From positions 1-8,301 of the forward strand of contig JAISWA010000203.1 of the NCBI GenBank assembly GCA_031271275.1: a DNA stretch of 8,301 nucleotides. The letters are read 5' to 3'. Positions 1-6,854 of this stretch are shown one piece after another (positions within the stretch are counted from its first letter, which is position 1; each line of letters starts with the position of its first letter). The notes below the pieces were generated by a model. It was not told the origin of the DNA, did not search any database, and was given only the letters and a program-made list of their open reading frames with translations. The position numbers and the translations under genes were made by a program. This DNA is from Clostridiales bacterium (GTDB taxonomy: Bacteria; Bacillota; Clostridia; Lachnospirales; WQUN01).

Positions 1-1091
1 CCCGCCTTTTGCGTGCAGCCCAAAGATTTGTCCTCCAGGGTGGTAATGCCCCCCGCTTTGTTGCCCGGCGAAGGGTTTTCGTACACCGGCTGATTATTTT
101 GGATGAAATATTCCTTAAACCCGTTTATCATGCTGACCGCTTTGTCAAAAACGCTTTTATCCGCGCACCGGTTAAGGAGTATCGTCTCCGCGCCGAACAT
201 CTCCGGCACTTCCGTCAGGATGGCCGTACCGCCCTCGGCTGTTAAGCGGTCGGAGAAAACGCCCAATAGCGGGTTGGCGGTGATGCCCGAAAACCCATCG
301 CTCCCGCCGCATTTTAACCCGACGGTCAGCGCGCTCATCGGCACGTCCTCCCGGGTAAATTTCCCCGCGTATGCCGCCAGCTTCTCCAACAGGGAAAGCC
401 CTTCGGCAATTTCATCCTCAAAATCCTGGCAGTTTAAAAACTTTACGCGGTCCGTGTCGCCGTGGCCCAACATTTCTTTCATGCCCGCAATATGGTTTTT
501 TTCGCAGCCAAGCCCGAGCACCAACACCGCGCCCGCGTTGGGGTGGTGGATCAAACCGCTCAAGGCTTTTTGGGTATTCTTATGGTCGTCCCCCAACTGC
601 GAACAGCCGTAGGGGTGCGTAAAACCATAAACGCCGCCGATGCTTCCGCGCGCTAAGCGCCGGGCTTTTTCCGCTAAAATACTGCCGACGGAATTGACGC
701 AGCCCACCGTGGGGATGACCCAAATTTCGTTACGGACGCCTACTTTGCCGTTTTCCCGCCGGAAACCTTTGAACGCGCCGGAGGGCCTATGCGCGGGCGC
801 GTTAAAGCGCGGCGCGTAAAAATAATCCTCCCCGCCGGAAAGACCCGTCTTTACATTATGGGTATGGACATGTTCGCCCACGGAAATATCAGCGGACGCG
901 CGGCCGATGGGGAAGCCGTACTTGACCGCCTCCTCACCGGATTTGATTTCCGCCGCGGCGACCTTATGCCCCATTCCGATATTATCTTTGGCGGTAAAAA
1001 CCCGCCCGCCGATTTGAATTTCCTCGCCGGAAACGATGGGTTTAAGCGCCACCGCCACATTGTCGGCGGGGTTGATTTTAACAACGTTCAT
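1..1091 (-). CDS. uxaA: Altronate dehydratase UxaA, C-terminus cut off by window edge
   Basis: UxaA removes water from D-altronate to give 2-keto-3-deoxy-D-gluconate, the last step of the galacturonate branch in the cytoplasm. About 363 codons are visible, without a stop, of a family usually near 495 residues. The start MNVVKINPADNVAVALKP resembles the N-terminal SAF-like domain of E. coli UxaA. Next come YGFPIGRA (58-65) and HTHN (76-79). The catalytic part shows TVGCVNS (128-134), THPYGCSQLGDDH (158-170), GLGCE (193-197), KCGGSDGFSGITANP (260-274), LTEVPE (292-297) and EDKSLGC (353-359); conserved Cys and His fit an iron-dependent dehydratase. ATG 1091 is chosen because it aligns with the family N-terminus, although its Shine-Dalgarno sequence is poor. 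An in-frame ATG at 1112 would add MPALFTP. It lies 149 bases downstream of uxaB, across a repeat array. Function is confident; the C-terminus is not seen. Confidence 0.95.
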   Translation of the reverse strand, partial: MNVVKINPADNVAVALKPIVSGEEIQIGGRVFTAKDNIGMGHKVAAAEIKSGEEAVKYGFPIGRASADISVGEHVHTHNVKTGLSGGEDYFYAPRFNAPAHRPSGAFKGFRRENGKVGVRNEIWVIPTVGCVNSVGSILAEKARRLARGSIGGVYGFTHPYGCSQLGDDHKNTQKALSGLIHHPNAGAVLVLGLGCEKNHIAGMKEMLGHGDTDRVKFLNCQDFEDEIAEGLSLLEKLAAYAGKFTREDVPMSALTVGLKCGGSDGFSGITANPLLGVFSDRLTAEGGTAILTEVPEMFGAETILLNRCADKSVFDKAVSMINGFKEYFIQNNQPVYENPSPGNKAGGITTLEDKSLGCTQKA

Positions 1092-1124
1092 AGGTGTAAA
1101 TAATGCGGGCATAGCTTCGCGCCT

Positions 1125-1206
1125 ATTAGCAAGCGGTCATTCTGAGATTATCAAGCGGTCATTCTGAGATTAGCAAGCGGTCATTCTGGGCGAAGCGAAG
1201 AATCTT
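1125..1206 (+). repeat. Three 22-base tandem units ending in a complete kernel repeat
   Basis: The uxaB-uxaA spacer (1092-1240) contains three consecutive 22-base units at 1125-1146, 1147-1168 and 1169-1190. Each has the form ATTA[G/T]CAAGCGGTCATT followed by CTGAG (CTGGG in the third). Only one other base varies. The third unit runs into CGAAGCGAAGAATCTT (1191-1206), which completes a 27-base kernel at 1180-1206. That kernel occurs with one mismatch in inverted orientation at 4183-4209. Short arms ATTCT and AGAAT inside the kernel could form a small hairpin. The period is not a multiple of 3 and the array lies outside the flanking reading frames, so it is not coding. No unique spacers separate the units, so it is not a CRISPR array. 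Its role is unknown. It lies in the mRNA leader of uxaA, 12 bases upstream of the alternative uxaA start. Confidence 0.9.
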
Positions 1207-1240
1207 CAAACGCATGACCCGCGGATTTTTCGCCTGCGGC

Positions 1241-2725
1241 TCAATATGACACCGCCGCTTCCTGTCTCAGCATAGATGCCGCCGCTTCCCGCGCTCCTTT
1301 TTCTCTGATGTTTTTCAAATATTCCGCCACATTTTCCGCAAAACCGTTGACGCTATTTAAGTCGCTTCCCCAGAAATCCGCCCTCGCGAGAAATTTTCGC
1401 GTAAATTCTTCGGGTTCCAAATTTTTATTTTCCGCGAAAAAATGAATCACATGGGCGTCGTCCATGATTTCATACTCCGCGTCCCCGCGCTTACCGTAAA
1501 ACTGCCCGTCCCGCTGTTCGCCGGAATAGAAAGCCATCAGCGCCGCCAGTGAAAAGCACAGCGGCTTCGGCGCGGCGCTAGTTTTTTCCGCCGCTTCCTT
1601 GATTGTGGGCAGCACCCGCGCCTTGAATTTTGAAACGGAATTTAAGGCAATGGAAAGCAGGCTGTGTTGGATAAACGGATTCTCGAACCGCTCCATCACC
1701 GAATCGGCAAAGGCTTTGACTTCGTCCGCGGGCAGCGGCACATAAGGCAGAAGCTCGCCGTATACGTTCCGCTCCAACAGCTTGCGCGTTTCCGTATCCG
1801 CCATCATTTCCCCCACGGTGTTAAGCCCCGCGAGGTACGCCGCAAGCGCCGTGGAGGTATGCGCCCCGTTTAGTACGCGCACCTTCCGCTCCCGGTAAGG
1901 CTGCAAATCCCCGGTGAACACCACCGGAAGCCCCGCCTTATCCAACGGGAATTCCCCGCGCACCTGTTCAATCCGGTCGCTTTCGATGACCCACAGCGCG
2001 AAGGGTTCCCCCGTGACGAGCATTTTATCTTCGTAGCCGAATTTTTCTTCAATACCCGCGATTTCATCCTTGGGGTAGCCGGTGACGATACGGTCCACCA
2101 AGGTCTGACAGAAGATATTGCACTCCCTCAGCCATTCCTGAAATTCCTCCGGAAGCGCCCACAGCTCGCAGAGCATGAGGCAGCAGGAAAGCAGCCACTG
2201 ACCGTTCCGTTCAATCAATTCCACCGGAAAGACCATACAGCCCTTATCTTCCGCCCCGTCGAAGGCGAGCCAACGCTCGTATAAAAATTTCGTCAGCTTG
2301 CCGGGGTAGCTCTTGGGCGGCGCGAGCGTAAGCTTGTCGCTTTTGTCAAAAACGATACCGGCTTCCGTGGTGTTGGAAATAATAAAACGCAGTGCCGGCT
2401 CTTTGGCAAGCGCTGCGTAATCTTCGTATTCCGTATAACAGTCCACGGCGTTGCGTATACTGGTGACCACCCGGGAGGAAGCCGCCGTTTCGCCGTTTTG
2501 CCTGCCGCGCAGCAGCACGGTGTATACGCAGTCCTGCGAGCGCAGCGCGTCCAAGCCGCCGTACTCAATCGGCTTAACCAGGGCAATGCCCGCGTCAAGC
2601 ACGCCCCGCTCGTTCGCGATGTCCACCATCCAGTCCGCGAACGCCCGAAGGAAATTCCCCTCGCCGAACTGCAAAATCTTTATGGGCCGCTCCGCTTTGG
2701 AAACGGTTTCGGAAACCTTTCTCAT
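1241..2725 (-). CDS. uxaB: Tagaturonate reductase (altronate oxidoreductase) UxaB
   Basis: This enzyme reduces D-tagaturonate to D-altronate with NADH, between UxaC and UxaA in galacturonate breakdown. It is a 494-residue member of the polyol/mannitol dehydrogenase family, close to the roughly 480 residues usual for UxaB. The N-terminal Rossmann part shows FGEGNFLRAF (20-29) and ISNTTEAGI (116-124). The middle has DRIVTGYP (211-218) and TGEPFALWVIE (238-248). The family's catalytic stretch KVRVLNGAHT (281-290) supplies Lys281, Asn286 and His289. ENPFIQHSLLSIALNS (348-363) follows in the helical C-terminal domain. FGEGNF and DRIVTGYP fit UxaB better than UxuB, which in this window has a different pattern. 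The start is ATG 2725, 17 bases after the uxaC stop, with a G-rich GGGGGA just upstream, so it is almost certainly co-transcribed with uxaC. The protein is complete and intact. Confidence 0.95.
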   Translation of the reverse strand: MRKVSETVSKAERPIKILQFGEGNFLRAFADWMVDIANERGVLDAGIALVKPIEYGGLDALRSQDCVYTVLLRGRQNGETAASSRVVTSIRNAVDCYTEYEDYAALAKEPALRFIISNTTEAGIVFDKSDKLTLAPPKSYPGKLTKFLYERWLAFDGAEDKGCMVFPVELIERNGQWLLSCCLMLCELWALPEEFQEWLRECNIFCQTLVDRIVTGYPKDEIAGIEEKFGYEDKMLVTGEPFALWVIESDRIEQVRGEFPLDKAGLPVVFTGDLQPYRERKVRVLNGAHTSTALAAYLAGLNTVGEMMADTETRKLLERNVYGELLPYVPLPADEVKAFADSVMERFENPFIQHSLLSIALNSVSKFKARVLPTIKEAAEKTSAAPKPLCFSLAALMAFYSGEQRDGQFYGKRGDAEYEIMDDAHVIHFFAENKNLEPEEFTRKFLARADFWGSDLNSVNGFAENVAEYLKNIREKGAREAAASMLRQEAAVSY

Positions 2726-2742
2726 ACCGCATCCCCCGTCTT

Positions 2743-4158
2743 TTACAGCGTGAACCCAAAAAACCTTGCCGTGTTATGGTAGCAAATATCCTCCGCCACT
2801 TTCCCGAGGTAATGCAGGTCGTCGGGGTATTCCCCGTCCTCAACCAACCGCCCGAGGAAATTACAGAGGATGCGCCTGAAATATTCGTGCCGGGTATAGG
2901 AAAGGAAACTGCGGCTGTCCGTAAGCATACCGATAAAATTCCCAAGCAGCGTGCTGTTGGCGAAATCCAACAATTGCTTTTCCATCCCCGATTTGACATC
3001 GTTAAACCACCACGGCACACCGAGCTGAATTTTGCCGGGGCAGTTGGCGTCGGCCATGAAACAGCCCGCGATACTGGCGATAATTTCGCTGTCCTGCGGG
3101 TTAAGGCTGAAAAGCACCGTGCGGGGCAGGGCGTTGTTTTTCTCCAACGCGTCAAGGAAAAGCGGCAGTTTATGTACATTTCCCCGCCCGTTCATGGAAT
3201 CGAACCCGGCGTCGGGGCCGAGCCGGTTAAACATTTTGGTGCTGTTGTTGCGGGCGCAGCCAAAATGTATCTCCATCACCCAATTGTGTTTCGCGTAGCA
3301 TTCGCCGAGGTACAGCAGCACTTTCGTGCGGTAGCGGTCCGCGTCCGCCGGGGAAATTTTTTCGCCGCGCAGCGCGGCTTGAAAGATGCCGTCCAGTTCA
3401 TCGGAAGAAGCTTCTTCATAACAGCATCCGCTCAGCCCGTGGTCGGAAGCGCGGCAGCCCGTTTGGTTGAAGAATTCCACCCGCTTGCCCAACGCCTCGC
3501 ATAGGGTATTTATGTCTTTGACGGCAACGCCGCTTGCTTCGGAAAGCTTCGCCATATATTCCGCGAACCCGCCGGCTTCTATGTTCAGCGCTTTGTCGGG
3601 CCTGAACGCGGGCAGCACTTTCACCTTGCAGGCTGCGTCTTCCGCGATTTGTTTATGGTACCGCAAATCGTCGGTGGGGTCGTCGGTGGTGCAGATTAGT
3701 TTCACGTTGCTTTTATCAATCAGCCCCCGCGCGCTCATGCCCGGTTCCGCAAGCTTCCGGTTGCACTCGTCGTAAATTTCCCCCGCGGTTTCGGGGGTCA
3801 GTATTTTTTCGATTCCGAAATAGCGTTTAAGTTCCAAATACGTCCAGTGGTACACCGGGTTGCCGATGGCCTTCGGCAGCGCGGCGGCAAAGTTTTTAAA
3901 CAACAGGAAGGGGTCTTTCTCCCTCGCGCCGGTGATTTCTTCCTCGGGGGTTCCGTTGGCGCGGATAAGCCGCCACTTGTAATGGTCGCCGCCCAACCAG
4001 ATATCCGTAATGGAGTTATAGCGCTTGTCGGACGCGATATCGGCGGGACTGACGTGGCAGTGATAGTCGATGATGGGCATTTTCGCCGCGTACTGGTGGT
4101 AAAGGGTTTTCGCGGCGGGGCTTTTTAACAGGAAATCTTCGTTAATAAAAAAAGCCAT
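2743..4158 (-). CDS. uxaC: Uronate (glucuronate) isomerase UxaC
   Basis: UxaC interconverts D-glucuronate with D-fructuronate and D-galacturonate with D-tagaturonate, so it feeds both UxuB and UxaB. The 471 residues match the family length (E. coli about 470). The amidohydrolase-type metal site begins with DYHCH (31-35; His33 and His35). Further family blocks are DIWLGGDHYKWR (52-63), GNPVYHWTYLELKRYFGI (99-116), TTDDPTDDL (157-165), MEIHFG (295-300), FSLNPQDSE (350-358), VPWWFNDVKSGM (381-392) and MLTDSRSFLSYTRHEYFRR (411-429). ATG 4158 is supported by AGGGAG at 4165-4170, six bases upstream. It lies 208 bases downstream of uxuB, across a tandem-repeat spacer, and 17 bases upstream of uxaB. 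As the shared first enzyme of both branches, it explains why uxu and uxa genes are clustered here. No key residue appears to be missing. Confidence 0.97.
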   Translation of the reverse strand: MAFFINEDFLLKSPAAKTLYHQYAAKMPIIDYHCHVSPADIASDKRYNSITDIWLGGDHYKWRLIRANGTPEEEITGAREKDPFLLFKNFAAALPKAIGNPVYHWTYLELKRYFGIEKILTPETAGEIYDECNRKLAEPGMSARGLIDKSNVKLICTTDDPTDDLRYHKQIAEDAACKVKVLPAFRPDKALNIEAGGFAEYMAKLSEASGVAVKDINTLCEALGKRVEFFNQTGCRASDHGLSGCCYEEASSDELDGIFQAALRGEKISPADADRYRTKVLLYLGECYAKHNWVMEIHFGCARNNSTKMFNRLGPDAGFDSMNGRGNVHKLPLFLDALEKNNALPRTVLFSLNPQDSEIIASIAGCFMADANCPGKIQLGVPWWFNDVKSGMEKQLLDFANSTLLGNFIGMLTDSRSFLSYTRHEYFRRILCNFLGRLVEDGEYPDDLHYLGKVAEDICYHNTARFFGFTL

Positions 4159-4164
4159 AGTTTT

Positions 4165-4170
4165 CTCCCT
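4165..4170 (-). promoter_or_regulatory. Ribosome binding site of uxaC (AGGGAG)
   Basis: On the minus strand AGGGAG lies six bases before ATG 4158. It is preceded directly by TGA (4171-4173), which ends an open frame running through the upstream repeat array. Translation of that frame, if it occurs at all, would end on top of this site. Confidence 0.75.
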
Positions 4171-4182
4171 TCAAAAAAGGCT

Positions 4183-4355
4183 AAGATTCTTCGCTTCGCT
4201 CAGAATGACAGTAGCGGCGACGGTAGCGGCCGTCCTTTCACTCAGAATGACGGTAGCAGCGATGGTAGCGGCCGTCCTTTCGCTCAGAATGACAGTAGCG
4301 GCGACGGTAGCAGCCGTCCTTTCGCTCAGCATGACAATAGCGGTCGTCCTTTTCG
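4183..4355 (-). repeat. 42-base tandem array with kernel repeat in the uxuB-uxaC spacer
   Basis: Read on the plus strand, units starting CTCAGAATGAC begin at 4199, 4241 and 4283, exactly 42 bases apart. A fourth, starting CTCAGCATGAC at 4325, lacks about 12 internal bases. Each unit contains two GTAGCRGC-like blocks and ends CCGTCCTTTC. On the minus strand the array finishes with the complete 27-base kernel (4183-4209), the inverted counterpart of 1180-1206 with one mismatch. The three full copies differ by five transitions. The array fills most of the 208-base spacer and would form the 5' part of the uxaC leader in a uxuB-uxaC mRNA. There are no unique spacers, so it is not CRISPR. Both 42 and 12 are multiples of 3, and one minus-strand frame stays open throughout, but coding is doubtful. 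Confidence 0.9.
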
Positions 4356-4366
4356 AATATACGGCA

Positions 4367-5971
4367 CTAAACCTTTAAGTATGCCTTTAAGACCTTCCGG
4401 GCGGAACCGGGGCCATGAAGCAGCTTCACGAACATTTCCTCAATCCTGTCCGCTAACAAGGTTTCCGTCAAATCAAGCCCGAAGATGTTTTTATTGGAAA
4501 GTATGCCTCTTAACTGATTTTTATAACGGGAAGGCTCGTTCCAAACCACGCCGGAAAGGGCGGCTTGAAGCTCCGCCTTTAACGGGTCGCTTGAGACCTC
4601 CATCGGCTCGCCGTTATCGTTTACCCCGAGCAAATACCTGAACCACCCGGCAATGGAAAGGGGCACCGCGATTAAGGTTTCCAATCCGCGTCCCTCCGCC
4701 ATATAGCTTTTGATGGTCTCGCCAAAGCGTATTCCCACTTTTTGCGAAGTGTCCGTGGCGATGCGGCGCGGGTCGTCGGGCATGAAAGGGTTGGGAAGAC
4801 GCTCGTTCACCACTTCGTCGAGGAACGCGCGGGGGGAGAGGATTCCCGGGTCGATAACCACGGGCAGCCCCTCGTCATAACCGAGGCGGCGGATGAGCGC
4901 GACAATTTCCGCGTCTTTCATTTCCTCGCAAATCAACGTATAACCGAGCAGGCAGCCGTACACGCTCATGGCGGTATGCAGCGGGTTAAGGCAGGCGGTG
5001 ACTTTCATGCGCTCTACCTTGTTGACGGTTTCCCGGTCGGTCATAAACACGCCGGCTTTTTCAAGGGGCGGGCGTCCGTTGGGGAAGGCGTCCTCCACCA
5101 CCAGATACTGGGGGCGCTCGGCGTTGACGAAGGCGGCGATGTAGGTGTTTTTATCCGTAACCACCGGCGCGATTCCCTCGATGCCTTTTGCCGCAAGCAT
5201 ATCCTCCACCGCCTTAGCCGGGCGGGGCGTGATTTTGTCAATCATCGTCCACGGGAAAGAGACTTTCGATTCATCTTCCAACCAAGCGATGAATCCGCTG
5301 TCCGCAAAGCCGCTTCCACACCATTCGCGGGCGACGCCGAGCACGCCCTGCTTTAATTTCTCCCCGTTGCGGGAGCAGTTGTCCATGCTGACCAGGGCGA
5401 GGGGTTTCGCGCAGGAAGTATAGCGTTCCAAGAGCAGGGCGGCGGTAATAGCCATCGCGTGGCGGGGGCTGTTCGCGGGGCCGTTTCGGATGTCGTCCTT
5501 TACCTGCGGCAGAAGCTCCCCGTCGGAACCGGTAATGGCGTAGCCTTTTTCCGTAACGGTGAAGCTGATGAGCTGTAAACCCGGGGAACGGAAGATTTCC
5601 CTAAGCCGTTGGAAATGGACGCCGCCCTTTAACGACTCGGCTACGGAAGCGATAATTTCGCAGGAAGTGGTGGCGTCCGGGTTGAGCAGCACGTTAAGGG
5701 CGAGATGGTCGTGGGGGGCGAATATTTTGTCAATAATTTCGTAATCGAAGGTTTCCGCCGCGACAATGCCCCTGTCGGACAGCCCTTCGTTCAGCAGCCG
5801 GTGCTGCAGCCCGGCGATGAACCCCCGAAAAATATTCCCCGCGCCGAAGTGCAGCCAGATAGGGGAACTGCGCGTTTTTTCAGCCATTTCCGCCGCGTCA
5901 TAGCGAGGCGTTTTGACGCCCGCGGCGTTCCAGAAGGAAGTTTCCCGTAAAGCTTGGCGGTTGAGACGCAT
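4367..5971 (-). CDS. uxuB: Fructuronate reductase (mannonate oxidoreductase) UxuB
   Basis: UxuB reduces D-fructuronate, made by UxaC from glucuronate, to D-mannonate with NADH. The protein has 534 residues from the chosen start, at the long end for UxuB (E. coli about 486). The dinucleotide-binding motif is HFGAGNIFRGF (41-51). Family blocks follow: FTVTEKGY (137-144), SMDNCSRNGEKL (195-206), SFPWTMIDKITPRP (238-251), VVEDAFPNGRPPLE (291-304), the catalytic stretch KVTACLNPLHTA (323-334; Lys323, Asn329, His332) and FMPDDPRRIATDTSQKVG (396-413). The frame is open back to ATG 6085, but ATG 5971 is preferred because AGGAG lies eight bases upstream and the longer form would overlap the preceding gene. 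ATG 5977 has only two bases of spacing. Its partner dehydratase UxuA is not in this window. Composition is GC-rich like uxaC, uxaB and uxaA, and unlike the genes upstream. Confidence 0.94.
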   Translation of the reverse strand: MRLNRQALRETSFWNAAGVKTPRYDAAEMAEKTRSSPIWLHFGAGNIFRGFIAGLQHRLLNEGLSDRGIVAAETFDYEIIDKIFAPHDHLALNVLLNPDATTSCEIIASVAESLKGGVHFQRLREIFRSPGLQLISFTVTEKGYAITGSDGELLPQVKDDIRNGPANSPRHAMAITAALLLERYTSCAKPLALVSMDNCSRNGEKLKQGVLGVAREWCGSGFADSGFIAWLEDESKVSFPWTMIDKITPRPAKAVEDMLAAKGIEGIAPVVTDKNTYIAAFVNAERPQYLVVEDAFPNGRPPLEKAGVFMTDRETVNKVERMKVTACLNPLHTAMSVYGCLLGYTLICEEMKDAEIVALIRRLGYDEGLPVVIDPGILSPRAFLDEVVNERLPNPFMPDDPRRIATDTSQKVGIRFGETIKSYMAEGRGLETLIAVPLSIAGWFRYLLGVNDNGEPMEVSSDPLKAELQAALSGVVWNEPSRYKNQLRGILSNKNIFGLDLTETLLADRIEEMFVKLLHGPGSARKVLKAYLKV

Positions 5972-5979
5972 AGGCATAT

Positions 5980-5984
5980 CTCCT
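5980..5984 (-). promoter_or_regulatory. Ribosome binding site that fixes the uxuB start (AGGAG)
   Basis: AGGAG on the minus strand lies eight bases before ATG 5971 but only two bases before the in-frame ATG 5977. This spacing favours 5971 (MRLNRQ) as the initiation codon and argues against the much longer frame from 6085. Confidence 0.7.
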
Positions 5985-6026
5985 GACTTAATGGGATTTT
6001 GAATTATTTGGAAGGTGAACGCGGTA

Positions 6027-6854
6027 TTATGCGCTGACATTTTCAACAAGCCATTTGGCAACGCCGTCGTCATTGTTACTCGCAATGATTCCGGTGGCTA
6101 TTTCTTTTAGCTCATCCACGGCATTGGCTACCGCATAACATTCATCAGATATATTAAACATTGAAATGTCGTTTTTTCCGTCTCCGAAGGATATGACCCT
6201 TTCGCATTTCAAGTGTTCTTTCAGTTGCAGAATGGCATTTGCCTTTGTAGCCTTTATCGGAAGAATTTCAAGCCATTGCTCCCGGCTATAAATATCAATC
6301 TGATAGACACAGTGATATTTACGCTTTAAACGCAGATACAACGGATGCAATCTTTCGGCTGTGTCAATACATGTAAAATAGAACATGCGACCGGCATACA
6401 GTTCCGCGTTTGAATTAACCGGGTTATTACGAATATCCCCCCTGCGACAGTCTAAAAATTTTCTCGTTCCCTGATTCACCCTGTCGTTATTGTACGTAAA
6501 CTTCTCCTGCTCTTTTATGAAAGAATACACTATGGGGTTTATATCATAAGCGGCTATAAATTCTTGAATTTCTTGTATTTCATTATCTTCAAAGAAATTT
6601 GACAGCATGACTTTTTTTGTTTCATTATCGAGTATAAACGCACCGTTATAAACAATCACGGGAAACTTTCCGCTCAATCCGCTTGTCACTTTTGACGCCG
6701 TAACATACGAACGGGCTGTAGCGTATGAAAAGCACATACCTTTTTCAATCAGAGCATTGATTGCGCTGTTAGTATAGGCGGATGTCATTTCATTTTTGCG
6801 GAGAAGCGTTCCGTCTAAATCTGATATGTACAGCGTCTTACCGTTAATGCGCAT
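6027..6854 (-). CDS. Cof-type HAD-superfamily phosphatase
   Basis: This is a 275-residue HAD hydrolase of the Cof/YidA (class IIB cap) type. Such enzymes usually dephosphorylate sugar phosphates or other small phosphorylated metabolites; the substrate cannot be read from the sequence. Motif I is DLDGTLL (12-18), with nucleophile Asp12 and acid/base Asp14. Motif II lies in SYATAR (43-48; Thr46). A Lys of motif III falls in KATKAN (201-206). Motif IV is GDGKND (224-229). Residues about 85-190 form the cap region. No signal peptide or membrane segment is visible, so it is cytoplasmic. The start is ATG 6854, matching the usual short lead before motif I, although no strong Shine-Dalgarno sequence is seen. 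It ends 55 bases before uxuB and could be co-transcribed with it, but it is much AT-richer than the uronate genes, so a functional link is unproven. Confidence 0.88.
   Translation of the reverse strand: MRINGKTLYISDLDGTLLRKNEMTSAYTNSAINALIEKGMCFSYATARSYVTASKVTSGLSGKFPVIVYNGAFILDNETKKVMLSNFFEDNEIQEIQEFIAAYDINPIVYSFIKEQEKFTYNNDRVNQGTRKFLDCRRGDIRNNPVNSNAELYAGRMFYFTCIDTAERLHPLYLRLKRKYHCVYQIDIYSREQWLEILPIKATKANAILQLKEHLKCERVISFGDGKNDISMFNISDECYAVANAVDELKEIATGIIASNNDDGVAKWLVENVSA

Noticed and set aside
1125..1190. Possible CRISPR array from regularly spaced repeats
   Set aside because: The units are contiguous with no unique spacers, only 22 bases long, and no cas genes are nearby.
1207..1240. Hairpin from CCGC and GCGG arms just after the uxaB stop as a terminator
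   Set aside because: Only four bases pair cleanly and no U-run follows in the minus-strand transcript.
2595..3179. Minus-strand frame of 194 codons overlapping the uxaC end and uxaB start
   Set aside because: It is an alternate frame of two intact, motif-rich genes, with low-complexity Arg/Ser/Cys-rich translation typical of shadows.
2776..3504. Long plus-strand open frame of 242 codons opposite uxaC
   Set aside because: It lies wholly antisense to a well-recognised uxaC. GC-rich genes often leave stop-free antisense frames, and the translation shows no family motif.
4742..5356. Plus-strand frame of 204 codons opposite uxuB
   Set aside because: It is antisense to a confident uxuB, has no recognisable motif and no supporting ribosome binding site.
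5972..6085. N-terminal extension of uxuB to ATG 6085 (38 extra codons, MRVTMTTALPNG...)
   Set aside because: It would overlap the end of the Cof phosphatase gene by 59 bases, reads as that gene's sequence in another frame, does not resemble the UxuB N-terminus, and the AGGAG site supports ATG 5971.
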